The notes beneath the pieces were generated by a model. The model saw nothing but the letters and a program-made list of their open reading frames with translations. It was not told the DNA's origin and ran no database searches. Position numbers and translations under genes: made by a program. DNA of 64,000 bases from Lunularia cruciata. Lineage: Eukaryota > Streptophyta > Marchantiopsida > Lunulariales > Lunulariaceae. Where the stretch lies: positions 36,657,473 to 36,721,472 of the forward strand of contig OX419758.1 in assembly GCA_948567375.1 (NCBI GenBank). Reading direction: 5' to 3'. This document shows, in pieces, positions 1 to 9,952 of this stretch. Each line of letters opens with the position of its first letter. Within the stretch, counting starts at the first letter, position 1.

Positions 1-65
1 ATAGTGTAGCTAGACCCTTACCTTCATTTTTGGGTCAACAATAGCCAATGAGTGGTGGTCTTACT

Positions 66-200
66 TGTTGGACTTGTGGTGGACCTCACCTTAAGAGAGA
101 GTGCACTCAAGGTAATGGACATGATATCTTTGGTGCATAACAACCAGCACAAAGACAATGTGACCATTGCCATAGATTTGGTCACACTAGTGATCTATGC
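66..200 (+). pseudogene. gag nucleocapsid fragment with two CCHC zinc knuckles
   Basis: Two zinc knuckles are readable in one frame: positions 66-104 give C-X2-C-X3-H-X4-C and positions 159-200 give C-X2-C-X4-H-X4-C. A stop codon sits in the linker. In LTR retrotransposons such knuckles lie at the C terminus of gag and bind the RNA genome. They mark the gag/pol boundary of element A; the rest of gag is left of the window. Downstream to about 1000 no motif is recognisable, although the DNA still aligns with copy B from about 545. Confidence 0.8.
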
Positions 201-1029
201 TTTGAACTTCACCTAGAGTTATGGAGTGGTAGGTGGTAGGTGGTTACTATGGTAGGTGGTAGAGAAGCTCTAGGTCATGGAGAACTTGGTGGTAAAGGAC
301 CCACACCTAATAGGAGCACAATACCTATCCTTGCTTATGATAGAACAATAACTACTTGGATTAAGTAGTTGGAGCAAAGATTGGCTGGCATGGCCATAAC
401 TTAAAGGAGATCAAATTTAGGTGTTGAGGCTTCCATCTCTTATGTTGGTATTAGAGACGTCTTGGACTTTATGTGGAGAGTAGCACAAGTAGATTCATCT
501 ATAGCAATAACTAGGAGTGCAGTATGTGCTTCAGAGCCTAGAGGAGCATCAATGGAGTTGGATCCACAAAGAGGAGAGGTTGGTAGATAGGTCAAACTTC
601 CCCAATCTTTCACACTCTTTGAGGCACTACAAACAATATCCCTAGCTCCAAGATGTCCTAATGCAAGTGTAGTAGGTGCTAATGGATTGCATGATGGATT
701 AGATGCTAGTCAACCACCTACTACTACACAAATTGAGTCTTGCACAATGTTGGGAGTGGCTTAGTTGATTATGCACTTCCTTTTGTTCTCAACTAGTGAC
801 ATGCTACATTGGAAGGTGACCCAACTCCATTGTTCTGATTAGTTGCCATACTTTGTGAAAGTAAGGATGATGTGGTTCCTACTTTGAGGGCAAAGGTGGT
901 AGATAGTGGAGCTAACTTGGTTAAGGAGCATGGGATTGCTCAATGACCAATAGTTTATGGTAGGCAATAGTAGCTATGTTGGAGGAGTTATGAGCTAGAT
1001 TTGCCTTTGAGTGAGCGCAATTCACACCT

Positions 1030-1643
1030 AGAGTTGTCCTATTGGATAACTAAAGGGGGATTTCTATTTTGGTTGGTCTTGAGCTACATAAGATTGATAT
1101 AGAGAGGTATTCATTTCAAATCTCGACATCTTTAGAGGTGGTTCTTTACAATAAATCACATGTGGAGAGCTCATTGTCCAAATTCAGCTTAGTCATCCAA
1201 TTGATAGCTCTGTGGTGAGAGCTCAAGCTATTATAACAATAGCAAAGTTATATGATGTGCTAATTGGTGGAGTAGTATTACCATGGGTTTTAGTATTGAT
1301 TATTGGGAGGAGATACCTCTTATAGACCAAGTTGGTAGTTAGGTGAGGAATGGGTATGTTGCCTACTAGTGCACTTTAGTAGTGGTAGTCTTGGCTCACT
1401 ACAATCAGGGACTATGGTATCATTTTTAACTTTAAGTGGTTCCATTATTTGACCTATAGAAGTATTGAAGGGGAATGCTCATGTAGAGAATACTTCAATA
1501 TCAAAGGAGATCACTTTTGGAGTACAAGTGAGATCATTCCATCCACCTTGGATGTTCCATTGTGGAGTTCTAAGGAGGCATTGCAACATCATGCGGATCA
1601 ATTAATGCAAAAGGCTTGCATTCAAACCTTTGTATCACCATGA
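1030..1643 (+). pseudogene. Protease/linker region of element A
   Basis: This stretch aligns with the inverted copy B near 62.8-63.5 kb and keeps short open patches, the longest being 1449-1643 (64 codons). Its position between gag knuckles and the methyltransferase is where a gypsy aspartyl protease and linker are expected. I cannot point to a clear D-S/T-G active site, so the assignment rests on position and on conservation between the two copies. Confidence 0.45.
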
Positions 1644-1736
1644 GATTGATGTGAGGATGAGCCTTTGAAGTCTATTACCTTGTCACCTTTGTGCACCACA
1701 CTCATTTCTTGGTAGTATCCAATAGAGAAAGTATAT

Positions 1737-2686
1737 CTATTGGAGTTGTTTGGTGGGATTAGCACTGGACTAGCTATGGTATTATATGCAAGTATACGAG
1801 TACATACGTACTTGTATGTGGAGAGAGATGAGATTTTTAAGTGAGTCTCTCTACATCATGTGGCACATTTGGCTTATCAGTATCTTGAGTTATTATCAAT
1901 GTTAATAGTCAAGGGTTACGAAAAGACCACTACCAACAAAAAATTTCTTGTTGGGAGCATAGTATTTGGAGAAACATGATCCCATTCATTTGGTGATTTT
2001 TGGATAGCCATGTTGGGGATATACCCGTGTTGGCTAAGGTCAAGGTCTACATGATCCCTATTCTTGTATGTTTTAGGAGATGTTACGTATATTACAATAG
2101 CTCTAAGTTCATCAATCCATTTCTCTAGCCTACATTTTGGAGAACATCCCTTTAATGGGTGATTCTTGTACACAAGTGGTGGCAAGTACACATTAGGTTC
2201 ATTCTTGGATGGGACCTATATGTTTTTGGATGCAGCTAGAGTGGGATCACGGGCTCATTGTCTTCATCTTTGGTGGACAAGCCTCTTACCTAGAGAGGTT
2301 CTAAAGTGTGCCTATGATGGTATTTAGTTACTAACCACCTTATTGTTGATGACATTTTGGATATTGGGCACAAATCTCAAATGGTGGTAGTAGCTAATAG
2401 GTCACCTATGGTAGTGGTCAACCTCGTTGGATACCCGAGTCGCTTTACCTACACTTATGAGTTTCTCAAGCTTCTATGCTTTTCAAGAGGGAGGTTTGGG
2501 ACTTTAGGACTCACAATTATAGCAATTGGTGGAACCCAATGCCAATAAGAGGGAGTAGGCAATGGGTTTTTGTACCGGTATTACTGCTATTATGATAGTG
2601 TTAGAGGCATACATGCATCAAGTGTAAGGTAAGCTATGGACTTGAATTGTTTGACCTGGATTGTGAGCCTTGGCTTGGCTGAGTAA
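1737..2686 (+). pseudogene. C5 cytosine DNA methyltransferase-like domain carried by gypsy element A
   Basis: Read through frameshifts, this roughly 317-codon stretch shows the motif order of a C5 cytosine methyltransferase. Motif I (SAM binding) reads LLELFGGI at 1737-1760. The motif IV Pro-Cys catalytic pair lies at 2008-2013, followed by G-x-T and a glycine-rich segment. Motif VI reads ILENIP at 2131-2148 in the same frame as Pro-Cys. DAARVGSRAH lies at 2229-2258, then RE-stop-AMGF at 2550-2570 in the position of motif IX, and a conserved C-terminal segment ends at 2686. At least three frame changes and several stops make it non-functional. The residue before Pro-Cys is a stop and the usual Gln after it is Trp. 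Retrotransposon-borne methyltransferases are published for charophyte algae and dinoflagellates; a plant-genome copy pair is the notable point. The domain sits upstream of reverse transcriptase in both A and B, so it belonged to the ancestral element. Confidence 0.82.
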
Positions 2687-2864
2687 TGTAAGATACACTT
2701 TATAAGCATCACCACTTTGACACTTGTGAGTTATGTGTCTATCAAGATGATTTAGGGACATGCAAGGGACTATGGATTGAATGGGTAGGGTATTCTTGGG
2801 ATACAACTAGTGGCTACTAGTGAGAATAGTCTACTTGGGGTCCATCCATGTGAACATGGTCTAC

Positions 2865-3612
2865 TATAATGTTGTGAAGATAGCAAGGAAACACAAACGC
2901 ACAAACACAAGTTTCACACTCAAACTCCGATGCCCCAAAGGAGCACCTTCTCTTTATTATATAGACAAAGAGGATCTCCTCCAAGGACGCTCCACCATAG
3001 GATTAGGCACATAGATAGGTGATATGTCAGTAAGCTCCACCCTTGGATTACTTACTTGGATGGGTGACATGTTAGTCTTGGTCCTATCTGGTTGGTCAAA
3101 CAAGCTTTGATCAAAGGGAATCTTTTAGAGAATCTTCTTGTAGAGTCTCAAAATCACATGGGTGCGGTACTGTTGGAAAGCTCTCAATGAGACAAACCAA
3201 GGGAGAGGAAAGGTTAACCTTTCCATTAATTGGAGGTGGGGAAAACTTGTACATTTTTAGGCCTAATTCATCCGTTTAGGCCTCCAAAATTGCCTTCAAA
3301 GATTTCAAACATATTTTGATTCCTACTCTATTAGTAGAAGTCCACTTTTGGTGATATGTCTTTTTGATCTATGTAGTCCATCATGTGTAACATCCTTCTA
3401 GATGTTACCAAACCAATTCTCACCTTTAAATCTTATGTCTAGCTATTGGTTCTAAGTTTTTCAAGTCTATTTTGGTTTTTGCCATATTAGTAGAAGTACT
3501 CTTTTGGTGATACTTCTATCTGATCTATTTTTTCCATCATGTATAAAATCATTCCAAATATTACCAAACCAAATTTCACATCTAGATCATATGGCTAGCT
3601 CTTGGTATTACA
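2865..3612 (+). repeat. Solo LTR, family T, copy 1
   Basis: A 748-bp block flanked by a perfect 5-bp target-site duplication, TCTAC at 2860-2864 and 3613-3617. It ends in GGTATTACA and starts with a degraded form of the TGTAATAC terminus seen in the copy at 11570. An internal TATA-like stretch follows the conserved segment CTCTTTATTATATAGA near 2950. No internal domain is attached on either side, so this is a solo LTR inserted into element A after the methyltransferase region. Confidence 0.85.
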
Positions 3613-3990
3613 TCTACTTGGGTTACACCTTTGGTCTACTTGGGATGTAGCTAGAGGATGTATGGAGCTTGCAACCAAAAAAAGGGAGTTTTCTACATTA
3701 AGGTTGTGTATTCTAGTGATTTGGGGCATGACATTACTAATCCCAAGGGCCCGGTGTAGCAGCCAGTCTGTGCATCTTCCATGCCTACATTAGTTACAAA
3801 GGATACTTGGGAGTTAGACATTGGACCCAAGCTTACAAGAGTAGAAAGATGGAGTTTAGAAGTTCTTGAGGAGCTACATGAGTTGTTTTGCCTTTATTAT
3901 GAAGGATTGGGGGGCTCTGAAAGGACCTTGTATTCAAATTGAGCTTACTAGCAATACATCTTTTTTTGACATCCCTATAGATATAGTGAC
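3613..3990 (+). other. Element A linker between methyltransferase and reverse transcriptase
   Basis: No motif is visible. The segment is colinear with copy B and resumes element A after the solo LTR. Confidence 0.5.
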
Positions 3991-5240
3991 ATGGAGAGAG
4001 CATTGATTCAGAGTCAAAGTAGAGACCTTTTTGAGGCTAGTTTGGTAGAGATTTCACATAGAGAGTATGCTTTAGCTATAGTTATGCCAACCAAGAAAAA
4101 GAATATGCATGGCAACTACACAAATAGGCAGATGTGTGGAGATTATTGTCCTATCAACCAACCGACTAGGGTTGATTGGTATGCTATGCATACATCAAAG
4201 GTGATCTTTGATGTGATTGGACATGCAAAAGTCTTTAGTAATTTGGATCTTTGGGTATGATATCATCATTTGCTGATCAAAAAAGAGTGCAAGTCCAAGA
4301 TAAGATTTTGGGCTATTGATCCTCACGACAAGGATGTATTATATCAGTGGAGGTTCTTACCATTTGGGTTAAAGAATGTTCTTGCCAAGTTCCAAACTGT
4401 CATGGATAAGATCCTAACACGATTAGATTTTGCTTGGTGTTATACTGATGATATTTTGGTCTATAACACTACTATGGAGAAGCATGAGAAACATTTGTGG
4501 AGGTGTTTGAGAGGTAAAACTATCATGGACTCAAATTACATCTTGGAAAGTGTAGATTCTTCTACAAGTAGGTATTTGGATTACACTATCTACCTTGGAG
4601 GACTTGATGTTTAGCAAACTAAAGTGGAAGCTATTTCACGTATTCCTTAACCTATAGATGTGAGTAGAGCATGAGCATTCATTGGATTGGTAAACTTCTA
4701 TTGTTGATATGTTAGAGGATGTAATGCCATTGCCAAGGCCTTGACAAAGCTGACCAAGCTTACACAAGAGTGGTGTTAGGAAGATGAGCAAAAGAGAACT
4801 TTTATAGAGCTCAAGAAGAGGTTGACATATGCTCCTATTCTTAGGAGACCAATCAAAGGACAGCCATTTTAGGTTCATAAGATTAGAGTATATTAGGGTT
4901 TGGAGTAGTGCCAATAGCCAATAGGATGATGAGGAGAGGGAGTTTGTGGTGGTCTATTATAGTCAATCTAACAATTCAACACAAGCAAAGTATAGTTCAT
5001 ATGAAGGAGAGTGCTTGATAGAAGTATGGCAAATAGCACATTTCTATTGTTACCTATTTGGTAACCCCTTCACTCTCATCATTGATCATCAACCACTGAA
5101 GTGGTTGATGTAGTCAAAAAAGCTTACATGATGAGCTCTGATTTTACAAGAGTATAATTTAATGGTTATTCACAAACTTGGAGTAGCAAACCATGATGTA
5201 TATGGATTGAGTAGAAACCAATATCCCAACTAGTAGGATC
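3991..5240 (+). pseudogene. Reverse transcriptase and RNase H of element A
   Basis: The reverse transcriptase spans 3991-4614 in two open pieces separated by stops. The catalytic motif reads YTDD at 4441-4452, in the gypsy context before ILVY. Upstream are the PTKKKN finger segment and the FLPFGLKN motif near 4350. RNase H follows at about 4880-5240, with a recognisable ESYSSYEGE-like segment, the IIDHQPLKW motif near 5080 and the conserved NxxxDGLSR-type end near 5200. In Ty3/gypsy elements these convert genomic RNA to cDNA in cytoplasmic particles. Stops at many positions rule out function. Confidence 0.85.
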
Positions 5241-5434
5241 AGATTGGAGCATGTTGGTATGGTGAGACAAATGAGGAGATGGTGCCAGGTTGGCATGCAT
5301 CTACATTTTTATGTATATTATTTGAGATCTTGGTACTATCTCTCTTAGCACATACATAAGGAATTGTTTAGGTCTTAGATCCAAAGGTTGGAGATATTGG
5401 TACAATTAAGCAAGACATACATTATGATGTCTTA

Positions 5435-6335
5435 GTGATGGATTATCTTTGCACTGGTCTTGTGGGTGGCACACTTGGTGCCAAGGAGAGAGATCGTGTT
5501 CTTCAGCAAGTTAGGTGGTTTAGATTAGAAGATAGACATCTTCTTTGTGTATGGGAAGATGGTAGAATGCAAGTAGTACCATTTTCATCTCATAGACCAC
5601 AGTTGGTTTGTTATGCTCATGAGGAGCTAGGACATTTTGGAGTAAAGTGTACCTATAGCTTACTCTAGAGTCATTATTGGTGTATTATGTAAACCAATGT
5701 ATAGTAGTTTGTTGCTAGATGTGTGGTTTGTGATTGAGTTAGAGCATCATTTAATGCTCCTATGTTAGAGTCATATCCATTATCTATCATTGGATTAGGT
5801 TACTATTGGAGTTTGGATTTTGTTGTACCTTTACCATTGACTATGAGACATCATCAATATGTTTTGGTTATGGTGAAATAATTTTCTAAGTGGATTGAGT
5901 TGGTGGCACTTCCTGACAAGTCCAATGAAGGGATAATTTACTTGTTCTTAGATAACAGTCTTAGTCATTTTGGTACACCAATTGAGGTTTTGATTGATCA
6001 AGGTATGGATTTCTTGTGGAAGTTCTAAGTCTTATGTGATAAGGCCTTGATGGATCATCATACTACCTCCCAAGATCACCTTGAGGCAGATGGCTTAGCA
6101 AAGAGTGTTTCAAATGATGACGAGAGGATTACATAAGTATGGTTTGCAAACATGCCACTCGGGAGATTGGGATCTCTAGTTACCTTTGTTGTCCATGGGC
6201 TATCAGTTCAACCGGCAAGCCTCCTTAGCATCCTTCCCTCCTTAATTTTTACTCTATGGATGAGATCCAAATTTACCTATAACCATTTGTTGTGATGCTA
6301 TTGTAGTTCTGGACTTGGATGATCCAAACATGTAA
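5435..6335 (+). pseudogene. Integrase of element A
   Basis: The N-terminal zinc-binding region is represented by HEELGHFG near 5617 and a CVVCD segment near 5725. The catalytic core follows: SLDFV near 5815 (first Asp), LIDQGMDF near 5990 (second Asp) and an H-T-T/S-D-H-x-E-A-D-G-L-A segment near 6080 (Glu region). A C-terminal piece aligned with copy B ends with VVLDLDD near 6325. In-frame stops interrupt it repeatedly. The PHD finger present downstream of the same segment in copy B is absent here; the homology simply ends, implying a 3' truncation or replacement. Confidence 0.8.
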
Positions 6336-6812
6336 ATTGCTCCCGCAATTGCATGCTCTTTGGAAAATTGTACAGAATCTGTCATTTCTTCAATTTTCAA
6401 TGGATTGTAATGAAACCTCCCAAGAAATTTCAGTGCATTGTATCCTACCTTTTGACACAAAAATTAGACATAGATCATTCTTGAGTAAAGAGTTATAAGT
6501 TTTTAAAGTGAGGGTAGTGGTTTTCACACCAAATCTGAAATATGTGTGCTAAATAGAAAGGTGCCTAGGCCAAATGGCTCAATGAAAAGATTAGAAATTT
6601 TGACAAAAGGATACCCTGAAGTTTTAATCAAGTGTGCTAAATTTTAGGGGATTGTGAAACAACAATTGCAAGATTTGACTAACATTGTGAGGAAAGGAAG
6701 GCTCAATTCTGCAGAGTTTAGATTTCATGCATGAGGAGTGTGAGAGCAACAAAAAACATGTTTGAGTGTTTAGACTCATCTTGGGAACATAGAGGGTCAA
6801 CAAGAGTGGAAA

Positions 6813-7262
6813 TTGAGGCTATGCAAGGTTCTTCAAGGGTTTGAGATGATTATAGAGGTGGATTTAAAGAAAAGAGAGTTTAGAATAGAATTTGAAGAGA
6901 GTGTTGCGAGGATCCAAAAACCTACACTACTTGGAGGAAAGAGTGAGTCTAAGTGCTTTTTATGTGGAAAGAAGGGACATAAGGCAAGTTCATTTCCATT
7001 GACTATTGAGAGCAAGAGATTGAGAGAAAGAAGAGGCTTACTTGACTTGGGTTTGCATGTTGGACCTTCTTCACCAAGATTCGGAGGGAGAAGATTTAAG
7101 ACCAAGGAGTTGTGTGAAGTTTGTGGAGTGGAAGGACTTCCAAAAGGACATGAGTGTAGTGGAGTAAAAGCAATTTTGGAGACTTTAGTGAAGGATCTTG
7201 GAGAGAGTCTTAATACAACTACAAAAATACTACCACCTTCATCAGCTAGTTCTCAAGATTAG
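6813..7262 (+). pseudogene. CCHC zinc-knuckle protein fragment, probably gag of another retroelement
   Basis: An open frame of 149 codons. Residues about 48-63 form a zinc-knuckle-like C-X2-C-X4-H motif in which the final Cys is Phe. A second Cys-rich piece (CEVCG...GHEC) lies near residues 100-113. Ser/Thr-rich residues end the frame. Zinc knuckles of this kind occur mostly in retroelement gag proteins; no reverse transcriptase is attached, and the DNA differs from elements A and C. It lies immediately left of a solo LTR. Function otherwise unrecognised. Confidence 0.4.
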
Positions 7263-7288
7263 TGATGAAGACAATCTTTCAATATATG

Positions 7289-7713
7289 TGTAAAAGACCA
7301 AATCCGAGGAGAGAAATAGGAGAATGTAAACTCACATTGGGAAACTTGAATGAGGGAAAACTCCAAATGCCTAGCATGAGCTTTGGCTTTGGTATTTATA
7401 GGTAGCATACAAGGCCTTTGAGAAGCTTCTCAAGAAGCTTCCTCAAGCCGCTTTCTTAGAGTGCAAGCCAAGTTAACTAGGAAGCTTCTCAAGAAGCTTC
7501 ATTCTAGAAGCCATCTACTTGGCGTGCAAGCTAAGCTAGTTGGAAGCTTCTAGAAGCTTCCTTCTAGAAGCTACTTACTTGAGATGCAAGCTAAGCTAGC
7601 TGGGAAGCTTCCCAAGAAGCTTCTTAGGTACTTCTGGAATATTCTAGGCTAATTTGTCTTATGTGCTACTTTGTAAGCCCGACTAACTTTGTCGCTCATT
7701 CCATATTGTTACA
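7289..7713 (-). repeat. Solo LTR of a heat-shock-element family (family H), copy 1
   Basis: On the minus strand this 425-bp block starts TGTAACA and ends TTTTACA. It is flanked by ATATG (7284-7288) and TTATG (7714-7718), a 5-bp target duplication with one change. Copy 2 at 54873-55297 is exactly the same length, and the homology stops at the same two termini in both. No gag or pol is joined to it, so it is a solo LTR. It contains four tandem units of about 61 bp rich in GAA/TTC blocks, followed by a TATA box. Confidence 0.88.
7393..7623 (-). promoter_or_regulatory. Heat-shock-element array plus TATA box in family H LTR, copy 1
   Basis: On the minus strand the LTR has TATAAATA (7393-7400). 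Upstream of it are four blocks at 7422, 7482, 7543 and 7604, spaced 60-61 bp. Each contains alternating GAA and TTC. The block at 7543-7560 is GAAGCTTCTAGAAGCTTC, four perfect alternating units, i.e. an ideal heat-shock factor site; 7562-7569 adds TTCTAGAA. Blocks at 7422, 7482 and 7604 have two GAAGCTTC dyads separated by four bases. The array starts about 20 bp upstream of TATA, a normal promoter arrangement. Binding and heat induction are inferred. Confidence 0.78.
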
Positions 7714-7916
7714 TTATGGATAAACTGTCCATGAGAGTTTGATTAATATGCACTCTAGGATTTGATGTTGCTATAGAAATCTTGGAGCAACCTAAACCTT
7801 TTGTGTTCCCCAGGGTGGATTATTCTCAAATGGTGTTAGTCATGTATATACTCTATTAGTTAGAGAGTGAGACAAAAGAAAAGAGAAAAAAAATTGAGAG
7901 AAAAGAAAGATAGTGA

Positions 7917-9366
7917 GTGGTTAAGATGAGGAAACTTCTGATTTTCTTTGGCAAGGATGAAGAAGATGTGGAGGTTTTTGTGAGAGACTTCAAGAGAGCT
8001 TGCATAGGAAACAATGAGAGGAGGAAGAATGAGTGGGCCTCATTATTACCAGATTTCTTTGAGGATGTAGCACTTACATGGTATGAGTCAGAAAACCAAA
8101 AGAGAGAGAGGAGAGATGGGCAAGAAGAGTCTTGAAAGATTTTTACTTCAACACTCATTGAGAACTTTCTTCCAAATGAGAGTTATGAGAGATTGATGAG
8201 TGAGGTTACCTTTCTCAAGCAAGGAGATGGAGAGAAAGTGAGAGTATATGTGGAAAGAGTGGAAAAGTTAGAGTCTAGATTTTACATAGTGTTGAGGAAG
8301 AGGTGGGGATGATGTGGAGAATACTATGATTGGCATAGGGACCATACTCACCAAGAATTTTGTGGGAGGGTTGAGACCACAAATTAGAAGCAAAGTGAGA
8401 TATGAGAAACCTTCTTCCAAGGTTGAAGCTATCAAGATCGTAATTCGGATAGAGGAGAGTTTGGAAGGAGATGAGAGTAATTTGGTGGTGAAAGAGGTTG
8501 TGCATCCTCCTTAAGGTTACAAGTATGGTGGAACTTCTGATACTTTGGTGGCAAGGGTTGCACCACAAGTAGTAGTTGCTCAAATTCTTGCACCTCCACC
8601 AAAGGATCCACTTCAAACCATCATAGAATAACTTGCAGATCTCAAGATCAATGTGGTGCAACTATGGGAGAAGAGAGAGGTGGATCAGAATGTGTGGAGA
8701 GGGCCTAGGAGTTATGGAAGTTATCCATATAGAGGAGGCCAACCAACCAACAATTTCAATGAGAGAAATTGTTTTGGTTGTGGAGGAAGAGGTCACATCC
8801 AAAGGAATTGCCCAAATTCCACCTACCATAGAGGAAGTGGTTATGAGAGAGCCAATAGAGAGGAAGAGGGAGGTAGTGAAACCCAAGTGGCTCCTAATCC
8901 AAACAAAGTTAAGAGGATAACATCTATAGATGTGGTTGAGAGCAAGTATGAGAAGGGAGAGTGCTCAAACTCCAAGAGTCTTAATTTGGAGCTTTTGGCA
9001 CAAGAGAAGAAGAGAGCTAGTTTTGAAGAGGATGTTCATTCTTCTCAAGGATTTACTCCTAGCCAAGATACTCCCATGCCTACTAGGAGCACTTGCACAA
9101 GCACTTCAACACCATCAACAACAAAGACTCCAAGGAAGAAGTTAGGGATGGAGGACTTCTTGATCTCAAAGCAACAATGGAACTACAATGTCTCGGAGGA
9201 TGTTGGTAGTCACAAGGCTAACATCACAATGGGCCAATTGTTTGCTTTGAATCCTACTTTGAGAAAGGAGCTTAGAGGTGGTTTGAGTTCTACAAAGAGC
9301 AAGAGGAAGAAGAAGGCAAAAGTTCTAGTATCAATGGGGGTGGTGGATGCCAAGCCAGCTCCATAG
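7917..9366 (+). pseudogene. gag of element C
   Basis: The N-terminal gag region (7917-8135, continuing in other frames to 8520) shows the typical W-Y and leucine-rich capsid-like pattern. The open frame 8653-9366 (237 codons) holds a perfect zinc knuckle C-X2-C-X4-H-X4-C at about residues 42-55 (CFGCGGRGHIQRNC, near 8776-8817). A Ser/Thr-rich tail and a basic KSKRKKK stretch follow. Gag forms the particle and packages RNA. Frameshifts near 8140, 8310 and 8520 disrupt it. Confidence 0.8.
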
Positions 9367-9399
9367 GAGGCTTGTGAATATGCTCCAAGATTGATGTGA

Positions 9400-9747
9400 G
9401 AGTGAATGATCACAACATCAAGGATACATTGGTTGATGGAGGATCAGCAGTGAATGCCATGTCAGAAAGGTTGATGAAGAAGTTGGGTGATACCCTCAAG
9501 ACCTTCAACATTTGTGGTGAGCATGGCAAATAAACAACAAGTTCGACTAGTAGGGGTGATAGATAAGGTGGTAGTTTCAATTATGGGAGTTCAAAATCTC
9601 ATGACTTTCCAAGTCTTGAAGGATTCAAGCTATGACTTACTTCTTGGGAGGCCATGGTTGAGAGCAGCACACACAATGGATAGATGGCACAAAGGGTACT
9701 TGAGGATTGGGCCATCAAACTATAGAGTCATAGTTCCTGTGACTTAA
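9400..9747 (+). pseudogene. Aspartyl protease region of element C
   Basis: The active-site segment reads LVDGGSAVN near 9430-9456, with Asp-Gly in place of the usual Asp-Ser/Thr-Gly; this variant occurs in some plant gypsy lineages. A frame change follows, and then the frame 9487-9747 contains LLLGRPWLR (near 9640), the conserved flap-to-C-terminal segment of retroviral-type proteases. The enzyme cleaves the gag-pol polyprotein. It is broken by at least one frameshift and a stop. Confidence 0.7.
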
Positions 9748-9952
9748 CTCCACCAACACTTCACATTTAGATACACCATCTTCTGATTATTGGGAATCAA
9801 ATTCTGAAGAAGGAGCTTCAAGTGTGGATACAAGCATGGAGGAGGAGACTTCCATGCAAGATGATTCTGAATCAGACTCAGATGTGTATCCCTTGTGTGC
9901 TATGGATTTTGCACCTAAGCCAGAGGTTTTCAAGGACCTAGATAAATAACCA

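Larger units (their letters stand above)
1..6480 (+). mobile_element. Ty3/gypsy element A, decayed, with cytosine-methyltransferase domain
   Basis: Order along the plus strand: two gag zinc knuckles, protease/linker region, DNA methyltransferase-like domain, reverse transcriptase, RNase H, integrase. This is gypsy order (integrase last) with an extra domain between protease and reverse transcriptase. The left end lies outside the window. Homology to copy B (minus strand, to 64000) starts at about 545 here, and the two can be followed base by base with frequent substitutions. A solo LTR (2865-3612) interrupts A between methyltransferase and reverse transcriptase. Every domain is broken by stops and frameshifts, so this is a dead copy. 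The right end is uncertain: integrase homology stops near 6335 and I see no LTR there. Confidence 0.88.

Noticed and set aside
1916..2191. Minus-strand open frame of 91 codons, with a matching plus-strand frame at 62265-62489
   Set aside because: Both are antisense shadows of the methyltransferase region in elements A and B; they resemble each other only because the copies are inverted.
7289..7713. Possible 5' LTR of element C
   Set aside because: It is on the opposite strand, has its own flanking duplication, and does not match the LTR at 13492-14172.
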